The notes under the pieces: generated by a model
Told to the model about the DNA's origin: nothing
Databases searched by the model: none
Seen by the model: only the letters and a program-made list of their open reading frames with translations
In this document: piece by piece, positions 9,374 to 18,689 of the stretch
Numbering within the stretch: position 1 is the stretch's first letter
Layout of the letters: each line of letters opens with the position of its first letter
Position numbers and translations under genes: made by a program
Source of the DNA: Symsagittifera roscoffensis
Lineage: Eukaryota; Xenacoelomorpha; Acoela; Convolutidae
Direction: 5' to 3'
Length of the DNA stretch: 64,000 bases
Assembly: GCF_963678635.1 (NCBI RefSeq)
Contig: NC_087066.1
Location: forward strand, 38,759,755-38,823,754

Positions 9374-9721
9374 CAGCTGGACATTGGGGCAGAAGCTTTC
9401 AAGCGAGCTCTCGTGACTCATCGGAATGCAGTGACCACCGCCCTGAAAAGAATTTCCAGGACGAGTGAGCGTAGTGGAAATGAGAAGGCAGAGATGCTGA
9501 AAGAAGATTTGGAGAGAAACGTGACGTTGTGTCTCCACAACAGTTTCTGCAGAAACAGAGAATCCAACGTGGATCCCCTACCTTGCTGTAAACAGAGAAT
9601 AGAAGAGCAGAAGTGTTGGAGGACGGCTTCCAACAGCGTCAGGATAGCCAACGATGTGCTACAAGACACGGAAACCGAAAGTGTGGAGTCAGTATCACAG
9701 GAGGAAGAAATGGAACATTGA
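9374..9721 (+). CDS. In-frame 115-codon extension of ORF3 beyond TAG
   Basis: Directly after the ORF3 TAG the same frame runs open to TGA at 9719-9721. The segment has no ATG near its start (first in-frame Met about 38 codons in), so it is better read as the C-terminus of ORF3 than as a separate gene. The stop context is TAG-CAG-CTG, close to the TAG-CAR-YYA leaky context known from tobamoviruses. The product is charged, with Cys pairs ('CLHNSFC', 'CCKQRIEEQKC') and an acidic tail. Alternatives: a recent nonsense mutation, or chance. Confidence 0.45.
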   Translation, partial: QLDIGAEAFKRALVTHRNAVTTALKRISRTSERSGNEKAEMLKEDLERNVTLCLHNSFCRNRESNVDPLPCCKQRIEEQKCWRTASNSVRIANDVLQDTETESVESVSQEEEMEH

Positions 9722-9770
9722 TGAATGGTCGAGAAAACAAGAGGCAACAAGAAAGAAAATTAGAAGAATT

Positions 9771-9811
9771 TAGAAGTTTTAGAACTTCTAAACGACGAAA
9801 AAAGAAGAGAA
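9771..9811 (+). promoter_or_regulatory. Hairpin plus purine tract after ORF3
   Basis: A perfect 8-bp stem (TAGAAGTT/AACTTCTA, loop TTAG; 9771-9790) lies just upstream of a 15-nt purine run at 9797-9811. The purine run could be a polypurine tract priming plus-strand DNA if this is an LTR element; that is inference. Confidence 0.35.
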
Positions 9812-10079
9812 CGAAGGAGTGATGAAGAAAAGTTGAAACTCAGAATTGTTTTATGTGTGTGAAAAACTCAAGTGAGAAACCAAGCAACCAAGTTGTAATT
9901 GAAAACTGAAACATTTAGTTGAGTTTTGAAATTGTTGCATTTATAAATTTGCATTTTGATTTTAGTTGAAGTGGCTTTAGAGACACTCACTTATTATTTA
10001 TTTAGAAAGGCTTAAGGGAAGAGTATATTTAAATATTCCAGCCTGCATGATTGTTTTTAATCACTTAGGAAGACTGATC

Positions 10080-10156
10080 ACTTTGTGGTGACGTGAAAGG
10101 CTTGAGTAATCTCTCGAAGAGGGAGATTGTTTCATTGTTCTTTCTAACCACAAAGT
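10080..10156 (+). other. Nested stem-loop in element tail
   Basis: Outer 10-bp stem ACTTTGTGGT (10,080-10,089) with ACCACAAAGT (10,147-10,156); inner stem AATCTC (10,108-10,113) with GAGATT (10,123-10,128). Confidence 0.45.
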
Positions 10157-10232
10157 TTCTTAGTTTTAGTATTCAGGACAATAACAAGCAAGATTTCCGA
10201 AGAGAAGGAGCATAGTAGGATAATTTTAGCTT

Positions 10233-10263
10233 GTTGGTTGGCAGGACTGTCCTGCAAGCCAAC
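10233..10263 (+). other. 31-nt hairpin in element tail
   Basis: The outer part pairs GTTGG with CCAAC, and the inner part GCAGGA with TCCTGC around a CTG loop. It is nearly fully paired over its length. Confidence 0.45.
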
Positions 10264-10856
10264 ACCTTTTAAATCTAAGAGAAAAAGTTTTAATCGGGAC
10301 ATTGACATTGGAGGTCGGAAAATATGTTTTATCTTAAGTCATATCCTCAATGTGCAGATTAATGAAAGAATTTGAAGGCTATAGTGATGTAGTATGATGC
10401 CATTTATATTCTGCAGTGAGTCGATGTGACGTGGATAAAAGTAATTTCGAGCATTTTGTAAATTCTGTTCGATGACACTGTATCTATTTTACGAACATTG
10501 CGTGATTCAATGAGGACATTGACCGGACTGTCCGGGGAGTGTGTGACATTCGACCAGAATGGACAAAATGCAATCTCTGCAGACTTCGAAATTTTAGCAG
10601 TGAACCTTCCGAGTTAATGATTTTGAAGGATTAACGACGTTATTCGGATGATTAGCAGAACGGTGAAGGTCAGGATATTCCCGTATTTTAAAATTTTAAA
10701 TTTTCGAAGTGATGACGTAACATTTCTGAGAAACGTCAGAAACGGCCATTTTGGCAGGAAGAACTAAGAAAAACAGAACAACTTTATCAGTGATTGCGAA
10801 CAGAACGAAAATCGAAATTAAAGAAAACGACAACGAATTACAGAGAACGTTCCGAG

Positions 10857-10906
10857 TTGCAACTATTGTGCTGCTACAATAGTTGCAAGGCCGTTGCGAG
10901 CAACGG
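10857..10906 (+). other. Two adjacent perfect hairpins
   Basis: The first is a 13-bp perfect stem (TTGCAACTATTGT, 10,857-10,869, with its complement at 10,876-10,888) and a 6-nt loop. The second, 2 nt later, is a CCGTTG/CAACGG stem with a CGAG tetraloop (10,891-10,906). Confidence 0.55.
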
Positions 10907-11174
10907 TGAAGGGTGAAAACCAGCCTTCCGTGTTATCGTGAAATCGAACTTAAGGAGCTTGATTCAGTGGATTCACAAATCCGGAAGGGTTTCGGGACTG
11001 AAACTTTTAGCCTGTTATATGAACTTTTAGCATCCTGTCATGTCCTGACTTGAATTTAACTGATATTTGGATTAGTTTTGACAAGGATGAGGTGCTAGGA
11101 GTTGGGGGAGAGGGTTGATCCATCTTCGATGGAGATGATGATTTTTATCTACTGAACAAAAACAATAGTAATAT

Positions 11175-11180
11175 AATAAA
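11175..11180 (+). terminator. AATAAA poly(A)-like signal
   Basis: AATAAA followed by T-rich sequence; candidate 3' end signal for the element transcripts. Confidence 0.25.
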
Positions 11181-11580
11181 TAGTAGCCCTGTTTTTAGGA
11201 GTGACCTCGTGGTCTGGGGATACTGAGACCCAGCCATGAGCTCACTATTTGCATGTAATTAAGTTAATTTGAGCGTTCTGGTCGAAGCCGGAGAGCAGTA
11301 ACGTTTTTGTCGACCCGATGTTGGAAAGACCGCCGAAAGTACTGGCTTGGTAGAGACGGTGAAAAGCATGCAAAGCTCTGTTTAGACGTTAGCCAGTCGT
11401 CTTAAGACTTAGTTTTGTTTTCCGTTGATATGTATCTTCCGGGCGAATGTTACAGCTTTTTACCATTTGATTTTTTGAAGTAGTTCTCGATATTTGGCAG
11501 CAGTCAGGGTTTAGGCCACTGGATATTCTGAACATTTTGAAAGTATCAATCCTTATGTGTAATCATATTGCTCAGATGAT

Positions 11581-11720
11581 GAACATCAAAATTTTCTTAC
11601 GGGAGTTGATTTTTTGGTTTCCCGAAATCTAAGATTATCAAGGTAACGATGTAATTACCCTTGCGACAAGCCAGGGTATTGCAATTGGGTGCTAGACTTT
11701 TTCCGCAAATAAGTTTGTAC
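11581..11720 (+). repeat. Interspersed repeat with hairpin module (copy 1)
   Basis: The stretch with GGGAGTTGATTTTTTG near 11,600 recurs near 21,157. At 11,657-11,700 lies a hairpin module (ACCCTTGC...GGGT, then ATTGCAATTGGGTGCTAG) that also occurs at 13,457, 24,262, 25,768 and 37,115. Confidence 0.55.
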
Positions 11721-12254
11721 TTAGGGTTTATCCATCTCCTGGACTCAGTCATCTTGTGACATGCTCAATTTCTTGATAATTCAAATAAAACTAATATCAA
11801 TTAAGTAGTTATAAGTTGAAGCCCGTTTCAGTTTGTATCTGATTTTTTTTCTTAAAAAAATGTTCTCGTTTTTTTCGTGTTTGTGGTTGTTGTCCTAGCT
11901 TGTCGGGCAAAATATAATTGTATGCGATTAAAGAAATTTTTGCTAAAAAGTAAATTTCAAACGTTTTCGCAACTATGTGCATCGTCAGGATTTTTACAAT
12001 AAACTACTCTAAATGACGATAAAACATCAATTTACAAATGTTATTTACAATAAATCACATACATTTTGGTTCTAAACCATCATGATAAAAAATTAGCCAA
12101 TCACAGTTGACCTCTAAATTACTATTAAGATTAAAATACTTTTAACCTCTAAAATTGATTAAAAATTTTTAAATTAATTTGTCTGGAAGTTTCTGAGTCA
12201 TAATTTCGATTTAGACTTGTACGGTTTGAATGAGAAACCAAAAATATTTTGGGA

Positions 12255-12980
12255 CTAAATTTTCAGTGTTAACTCCCTGCTCCTAAACTCATCGCGCGTG
12301 TTCAAGCCCGGTTTCTCTTTCCTGATATGTATTGCCTCTAGTGTTAGCAATTTTGTTTGGTTGTTTGACCTATCTATAATTTCCCAACTAAGATCTGCGC
12401 TATTTCCCTCAAGTTGGCATTGCTGAAGCTGGAGGCCTACCGGTGAGTCTGCTTTCTTATGTTCCTCAATTCTAGTGGTCAAATGTCGAACAGTTTGTCC
12501 GACATAGGTGGAAGTGCATCCACTACATGACAGTTTATAAACCACTCTTGACTTGAGGTCATTAGAAAATGCTGACTTCAGTGATGGTAAACATGATTGT
12601 AGTTTTCTTGTGGTGAAAACCACTTGAACGTTAGTTAATTTTCGTAATCCGTTAGCCTCCATAGCCTCCATTAGTTTCCATAGCCTTATCAAATTGCTCC
12701 CAGCTAGATGTACTCCTAAAAACCCTGTGTACAGTGCCTTGGATAACACTACGCTTACACTGAGTTGGGGCGCAGCTTCTATAGTTCAGTATAGTCCCTG
12801 TATCTGTTGGTTTTTGATACCATCTGCAAGTTACACGCCTACCCTGCGATACATTTATGTTCAAATCCAGGAACGGCAAATTCCCCTCCGAATTAGTTTT
12901 CTCTAGAGTGAACTGCAAATTTGGATGAAGAGAATTGGGGGCATCGAGGAGACAACTCGGCTCCCCTCTGACTGTTCTGT
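12255..12980 (-). pseudogene. Penelope-like element fragment: RT C-terminus and GIY-YIG endonuclease
   Basis: On the minus strand, 12,980-12,652 encodes the end of a Penelope-type RT ('NSLHPNLQFTLE', 'LPFLDL', 'KPTDTG', 'CKRSVIQGTVHR'). The next frame (12,749-12,255) encodes a GIY-YIG endonuclease ('YKLSC', 'STYVGQT', 'IRKEKPGLN'). The two frames overlap and are out of register; the break lies near 12,655-12,675 at a 9-bp tandem duplication (TATGGAGGC). The 5' part of the element is missing. It runs opposite to the multi-ORF element, and its decayed state argues that it is an independent old insertion. Confidence 0.85.
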
Positions 12981-14940
12981 GTTTCAGTTTGGATAGGTTG
13001 TAAAATGCGATTATGTGTTTATGTGTTTCAGTTTGGATGGGTTGTAAAATCTTTCAAAACTTTTGAAAACATTTTTTTTCACAAATTCTTAAAGGCTGTT
13101 TATGAACTTCTTCCGATTTCAAGTTATTTTCCAAGCAATTTTTTCAACTTTTTTTTCTACTTGTCTTTTTTTTCCATTCGCTATCCTGTAGCTTAGTGTT
13201 TTCTGTTGTATATGCACCGATGCTCTCACAAATTGGCACCAGTTTTGTTCTTTCAAACAATGAAGTTGCATCAATACTGAGCATTCGCAGTTGGAAAAAA
13301 ATTGCCCGCTATCTTGGCTGTTAATTTACTTTACTATTTTTTCAAGCAAAATCAGGTACCAAAATTAATTATCAGCTGAGTTCAATTAAGATATCTTGTA
13401 AAAGCCCTTTCAGTTGTGGTTCAATTGGTTTCAAAGTGTTCCTAAAATTTTCTGTTACCTTTGCGATAAGGAAGGGTATTGCAACCGGGTACTACTTCTT
13501 TTTCCCGTAAAAAACCTTGTTCAAAGGACTCACCTTCTGGAATCTAATATCGCAAGACTTATCTCTGTTTGACATTTACTGCAACAGACATTTTTTGAGC
13601 TTGTCAGCTTTTAAAATATCCATCCTGGTTAATAATTGCTTTTATCGAGTTGATGTTATGTTAAAATTTCTTTTTTTTGTGTTTTTTTTTCCGACTTACA
13701 AGGTATCGGATGGTTTTATATTAGCGTAGTGGATTAATATTGCTTCATTTGATGAGCAAAAATAAATTGTGTGCCTGTGTGTATATATGTTTCGAGGGCA
13801 GGGGACTTAAAAACATTAATTTTGATCGATCATGTTTTGTTGACATTTTTACTTACCGGCTTTCTTGACATATGTCGCAAGTAATGCGAAGCTCAACTTA
13901 GCCTCTGTTTCGAAATGTATACTGTTTATCCCAATTTAGAGCGAGAAGTTTTAGCTGAAAAAGACCCAAGTTTAAGCTTAAAAAAACTAGTTTTTAAACT
14001 TACATCTAGCATTTCTTTGGCACCAAAAAATCCACAAAGAAGATCAATTTTTACTATAAAAAAGACGTAAACTACTCTTGATAGCAAGTTTTGTCAACAA
14101 GAACGAAAAATCAAAATTTGATATAATTTTATCAAATTTTTGTAGAAATAATTTGCCTTTGTTCCGATTATTGATAATGGGAGAAACTTTGTCTTCGGGT
14201 GTGTTTTACTGGGTGCCACAAATAATCTTCAAAATGCATCGCGTAATTGATATATCATCGTAAAGCTCTTTCAGTCGTAAGTCAAACATTCTAAGTCGAA
14301 AAATTATCGAAAGGTCTCCGCTTGGTGAAAAAAAAACGTTCAAAATTTTTAGTATAATTTCGAGCTAGTTAAAAACGAGTATGTCTTATGAAAGAAAGTT
14401 TTTCCTTTAGGTATTGAAAAACTTTGTTCACTCCGGGAAAACTATTCTTGGAAGCTTAATTTAGCGCTTCGGCGCAATAAAAAAAATTTTAAAACATCAA
14501 ATAAATAATTCTGCAAGAAATTACAGACTTTTATAAAAAAAATAATTCATTTTTTGTTTGCTATTTTTTTTCGAAGATAACTGTTGTCGATTATGACAAA
14601 TTTAATACTACTGGCAACTACAGCAACAACACTGGGTAATAAGATTGATATTTCTTGTTTGATTTTAACTTTCCTAATTAAAAGAAGTAATCAACCAACA
14701 TGAGTAAGTCCCTAAAAGGAACCAGTTTTCCGACTAAATGGAAGCCCAATTTTCGTGCTATCGCCGTTGTTAGATGAATTTCATTGTTGAATTTATGACC
14801 GGTTTAGAAAATACAGTTAACTGGAATTTAACAGCAATTTTTCAAAGTAAAGTGTCGTTTTTATGTTTAAAGTGACAGTTACACAAACAAATTCAATTTA
14901 CTGCTTAGACATTTACTGAAGCACGGATACAAAATCAGAT
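12981..14940. other. A+T-rich intergenic DNA with repeat fragments
   Basis: No gene seen. It contains hairpin-module copy 2 (13,457-13,500) and two fragments of the AGGTACC...GATATATCAT repeat family (about 13,350-13,430 and 14,160-14,300). Confidence 0.5.
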
Positions 14941-14945
14941 AACAA

Positions 14946-14979
14946 TTTATTAGATTCAATTTAAAACAATAATTTTATT
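14946..14979 (-). terminator. Two AATAAA signals downstream of the SLC6 gene
   Basis: On the minus strand AATAAA occurs at 14,979-14,974 and 14,951-14,946, 23-56 nt past the stop codon of the transporter. This suits a short 3' UTR. Confidence 0.55.
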
Positions 14980-15001
14980 TTGTCAGGCATAGTATCCTGT
15001 T

Positions 15002-16846
15002 TTATACTGCTTGTGAAAAGGGATTATTTTCATTTTCATGTTCACCCGGACTGTTTAGCTCTATAGCCGCGAAACTCCCCGAAAATAAAGCAGCTTCTCG
15101 CTCAATGACCTCATAGGGTTGCTCGGACCCCGAGTGTATCTGGTGCTCACGAAGCACTGCTCGTTTCACGTCGGCAATGTTGTTACGATGTCGGCACATT
15201 TGTACTAGCGCCACGAGAGGAATCGCGCCGACTGTAAAAACGACAATAGTCCAGCCTAGAATCGAACTCCAAACAGGATACTCGTAGTTATTGTACGCCA
15301 AAGGTTCGAACTGGACCCAGTACATGACGCCGATAAAGATACATGTCAGAGGTGTAAAGAAGTACCAGCAGTAAAGAAAGTATTTCGGAATTTGAATCGA
15401 CATCATAGCTTCAAGGTCTTTGACAAACCGCTTGCCTCCGTAGCAGTAAGCGATGGTAAGAGACTCGCCTAGGCCGACAAAAATCAAGACAAATCCGCTG
15501 GCCGAATAAAAGTCCATTATCTGGAAGTAATACATTCCACTAGTGGTTGCAAAAATAAGCCCGATGACGTAGAATAGAAGACAAATGAGCGTGATAAGAA
15601 TTGTCCTGGCGTGTTTGTGTCGGAAGTATTTGTTAGGGAAAGCGTCCATCAATTGAGAAACAAGTCCTTCCACGCCTACAAACTGACTGTCTAAGCCGAG
15701 GAACAGAATCATGAGAAAGAAAGAACCGGTGAATATCTTGGCTCCGAAAGGCATCAAAGATAGCGCTTTCGGATACGCAATGAAGGTCAGTCCAGGTCCC
15801 TTTTCTGCGACTTCAGAAATTGGGATGTTTTGTTCATAGGCCATGTAACCGAGAACAGAAAAAATACATATTCCTCCGAAGAGGCTTGTCAGACAGTTAA
15901 TGAGAGAAAAAAGAAGGGCGTCTTTCAAACAGTTGTGTTTGAATTTGTTGTAACTCCCCAACGTCGGCATGGTTCCATTAGCTAGAGACATTGAGAAGAG
16001 GATCTGAGTTCCGGCGTCAAGCCAAACCCCGCCTTCTTTGAGTTTTGAGAGATCAGGACTGAGGTAGTAAATGATTCCACCCATCGCGCCATTTAAAGTA
16101 ATTCCTCGAATGAATAAAATTATAAGCATGAAGTATGGAAACAGGCCTGTAAACCAGACAATTTTTCCAGTCCATTGAGCGCCACGAAAAATACACAAGT
16201 ATACTATGACCCACGAGATGGCCAGGCAGATAACCATATGAGGATGAATGGACCCCCCGAGTTCCATGCTGTCCGATATTCGCAGTACGTTATTGGTCCA
16301 GAAAAATTCAGCTGGTTCTTGGTAAGTTCTGAAATTGCCAGAATCTGATTGGTTAGCAAGCGACTGAGAGTCTCGGCAGTTTGTTTCATTGGAGTCTAGA
16401 GGGCATTTGGTCCATGGAAGTTCACCGAAAGTGAAGGTAGAATAGAGGTAATAAATAGTCCATGCAATGACCACAATGTAATAGAGACTAAGGTTACTCA
16501 CTATTATCAATGTGGAGACTCCTAGACCCTTGGCCAACGGGAAGAGGTTCCAAGCCGACGTTCCACTCTTGGACATAAACTGGCCAAGTGAAACTTCGAG
16601 GAAGATTAGAGGAACCCCTGCTCCGAAGAGGGTGATGAAATATGGAATTAGAAACACTCCGCCACCGTTCTTGTAACAAAGGTATGGGAAGCGCCAAAGG
16701 TTTCCAATTCCGACGCTGAATCCTATAAGGGTCATGAGGAAATCAAAGCTGCCTTTCCACGTTTCGCGACCTTCACGATCAATTGATTTAGAAGAACCTT
16801 TTTCCTCGTTTTCCTGGTCATCCTGAACGTCATTTTCAGACGGCAT
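15002..16846 (-). CDS. SLC6-family Na+/Cl--dependent transporter, intronless
   Basis: 614 aa, full length for the family (about 12 membrane segments). It imports a small amino acid or related solute across the plasma membrane using the Na+ gradient. TM1 carries 'SVGIGNLWRFPY' and the 'YKNGGG' signature; Gly46 sits where monoamine transporters have Asp, so GABA, taurine, creatine, betaine or glycine are likelier substrates than monoamines. Extracellular loop 2 has the Cys148/Cys157 pair and glycosylation sequons at Asn153 and Asn165. 'VAEKGPGLTFIAYPKA' and 'LGLDSQFV' are typical. TM6 is unusual: 'SMSLANGTMPTLG' (285-297) where relatives have a Gly-rich GLG-type unwound segment. The start is supported by an in-frame TAA nine bases upstream. 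There are no introns over 1.8 kb, unusual for animal SLC6 genes, suggesting a functional retrocopy or intron loss. Confidence 0.93.
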   Translation of the reverse strand: MPSENDVQDDQENEEKGSSKSIDREGRETWKGSFDFLMTLIGFSVGIGNLWRFPYLCYKNGGGVFLIPYFITLFGAGVPLIFLEVSLGQFMSKSGTSAWNLFPLAKGLGVSTLIIVSNLSLYYIVVIAWTIYYLYSTFTFGELPWTKCPLDSNETNCRDSQSLANQSDSGNFRTYQEPAEFFWTNNVLRISDSMELGGSIHPHMVICLAISWVIVYLCIFRGAQWTGKIVWFTGLFPYFMLIILFIRGITLNGAMGGIIYYLSPDLSKLKEGGVWLDAGTQILFSMSLANGTMPTLGSYNKFKHNCLKDALLFSLINCLTSLFGGICIFSVLGYMAYEQNIPISEVAEKGPGLTFIAYPKALSLMPFGAKIFTGSFFLMILFLGLDSQFVGVEGLVSQLMDAFPNKYFRHKHARTILITLICLLFYVIGLIFATTSGMYYFQIMDFYSASGFVLIFVGLGESLTIAYCYGGKRFVKDLEAMMSIQIPKYFLYCWYFFTPLTCIFIGVMYWVQFEPLAYNNYEYPVWSSILGWTIVVFTVGAIPLVALVQMCRHRNNIADVKRAVLREHQIHSGSEQPYEVIEREAALFSGSFAAIELNSPGEHENENNPFSQAV

Positions 16847-16849
16847 AGC

Positions 16850-18680
16850 AAATTAGACGTCAAATAATTTGGCCAACAAATTTCAATAAAAAGGTAATAT
16901 TAATTAACGGCCTGAGGATAATAAGTTTGAATCCCAATTGTTGTTCAATCTGTCATTCAAACTAGAGAAAAGGAGAAAAAATATATTAATATTCCGACTC
17001 TAAAATTTGTATTTCCATTTTTCCTGTTTTTTTTCGAACTGTTTTAAATGGACCTTAACGTATTGAAAAGGCTCATTTAGATTGGTCTTTTGAAGCTTAA
17101 ATTCACTGCATTTGCATTTTGGACATGGTTCTGGTAAAAAAAATTTGAATGCTAGCAACGTGTGTTGAAAAAATAGCGGCTAAACGTTGAAGAAACAGAT
17201 GATGTCAAGTACGGGCAATTGACGAAAATGCTAGTATAAAAGTTACAAAAAACCACGTGAAAAGTAATAACTGAACTCATAAACAGTTTTTGTAGTGAGT
17301 GTAATTAAGAAAGAATTTTTTCGAACTGTTGTGGGACTGTCAAAAATACTAATATATAGTCAAAAATTGGTATTTGTTGATTTCATCGTTTCATTTTTTT
17401 TATCTTATACAGCGGTTAATAACCAGAAGAGTTGCAAAAAGGGGGTAAATGTCGCTCTCTTTGTTTCTCTCAGTCTTTCGATTGCGTTTGATAATTTTTG
17501 TTGTCAAAAAAGTTTCAAAGCAAGCAAGAGTCGAAATTAAATCAAGATATTGGCGTTATTTTGACTTATCCACAATTTTTACTAATCCACAATTACCAAT
17601 TTTAAGGCGCCTCTTTCCCCAGCCGTAAAAAATGTAAATTTTAGGCTTGAAAAATTTCAACTTGGTAACTTTATTCAGTTCAATATCGTATACTGGGCTG
17701 AAATTATTTACAAAATGAGACGCTCAAATGCGTCACAAACAGCAGTTAACGCGAATTCTCTGCGAACCGAATTTTGGTTGGAATAGGAGGAAATGAAATT
17801 TTACTTCTACTTGGCGTTGTGTTAGTGCGCTGTGCCTTTTGCTTGGCTTACGCACGCTCTTACCGTATTGGCTTCAACAATAATATAGGTCTCCAAATGA
17901 CAAGCACAAGGCGGGGTAAAATCGGTGCTGCAGTTTTGGGGGAATCCGAATCCCCTATGACAGAGTGACTAATTTGCCTAAAATTTTTTGGGCAAATTTG
18001 AATTGTGTTTTCAAAAATCTGGGAGAGAATAGGACAATTAAATGAAAACAGTTGAATGGATAATCTATTTTACAACATTTGTACCTTCGAAGGTGAGAAT
18101 AGCCCTCTTATTTGTGTATCAATTGCAATCTCTCCTGAATTGTAGCTCTCGATTTAAGCAAGAGACCAACGAATGTGTTGGACTTCATAATATCAGCATG
18201 GTCATAAAACAAACATAGCCTTTTTTGTCGTTGACAGGAAGCTATTTTTTTCGTTTAGCTACCTTGTGAATCTCCATTGTCCCATAAATTATATATTATT
18301 TTTAAGGAAAAATCCGTATTTTTAAATACATATTCTGGAAGAGCTATTTTTGTACCTTTTCCTTTTTAAGGAGTTCTCAATGATATTGTTTTCCTCTGAA
18401 ATGCTACTCAGCTGTGACGATTTAAAATATCTTCGTTTTCCAAACGATATATGTGAAGATAATAAGGTACACGCAACCCAATATAGTTGGGATTTCTCTG
18501 TCTCTAAGTGGTGAATGTCAGCAAAAACTTCTCTGATTTAAGTTAATTATTCAGGGAATAATATGTTGGAATGCAAGTAGATATTTAAACAGTAAAGCAA
18601 TTTTCAGTTCTGAGCTAGGTGCTAATTTATTTGAACTAAGTTTACTGAAACAAAAATAAGGTGACGTAAAATGGATTAAT
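16850..18680. other. Intergenic DNA upstream of the SLC6 gene
   Basis: A+T-rich, with no gene recognised. Short ORFs near 17,295-17,540 and 17,774-17,968 show no family features. The promoter of the transporter presumably lies just above 16,850, but no clear TATA or initiator pattern stands out. Confidence 0.4.
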
Positions 18681-18689
18681 CTATATCTA

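Larger units (their letters stand above)
1..11200 (+). mobile_element. Multi-ORF mobile or virus-like element, left end outside window
   Basis: Seen: a dense array of same-strand ORFs (macro-like, 1013, 889 and 960 codons, then a 115-codon extension) covering almost all of 2-9721, much more G+C-rich than the A+T-rich flanks, followed by a non-coding tail with several perfect hairpins. The ORFs overlap or abut as in compact viral or retroelement genomes. Known: SGNH esterase domains occur in ORF1 of CR1/L2-type LINEs and among extra ORFs of rotifer Athena-type Penelope elements; macro domains occur in diverse viruses and elements. Inference: this is an integrated, recently active element whose replicative gene would lie left of base 1. 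I see no RT, RdRp or integrase motif inside. The right end is unresolved; it lies before about 11.58 kb, where sequence shared with another locus (21.15 kb) begins. Confidence 0.6.
9722..11580 (+). other. Element 3' non-coding region, structured
   Basis: No credible ORF. The region contains a purine run (9797-9811), at least four hairpins, a TATATTTAAATA stretch near 10,022 and an AATAAA-like signal at 11,175-11,180. Its composition stays more G+C-rich than the host flank until roughly 11.45 kb. It may include an LTR or 3' UTR; without the 5' end this cannot be tested here. Confidence 0.4.

Noticed and set aside
9613-9822. 69-codon basic ORF overlapping the ORF3 extension in another frame
   Set aside because: It overlaps the longer in-frame extension and its basic tail is the translated purine tract.
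17774-17968. 64-codon plus-strand ORF upstream of the SLC6 gene
   Set aside because: No start context, no homology that I recognise, and A+T-rich surroundings; probably a repeat fragment.
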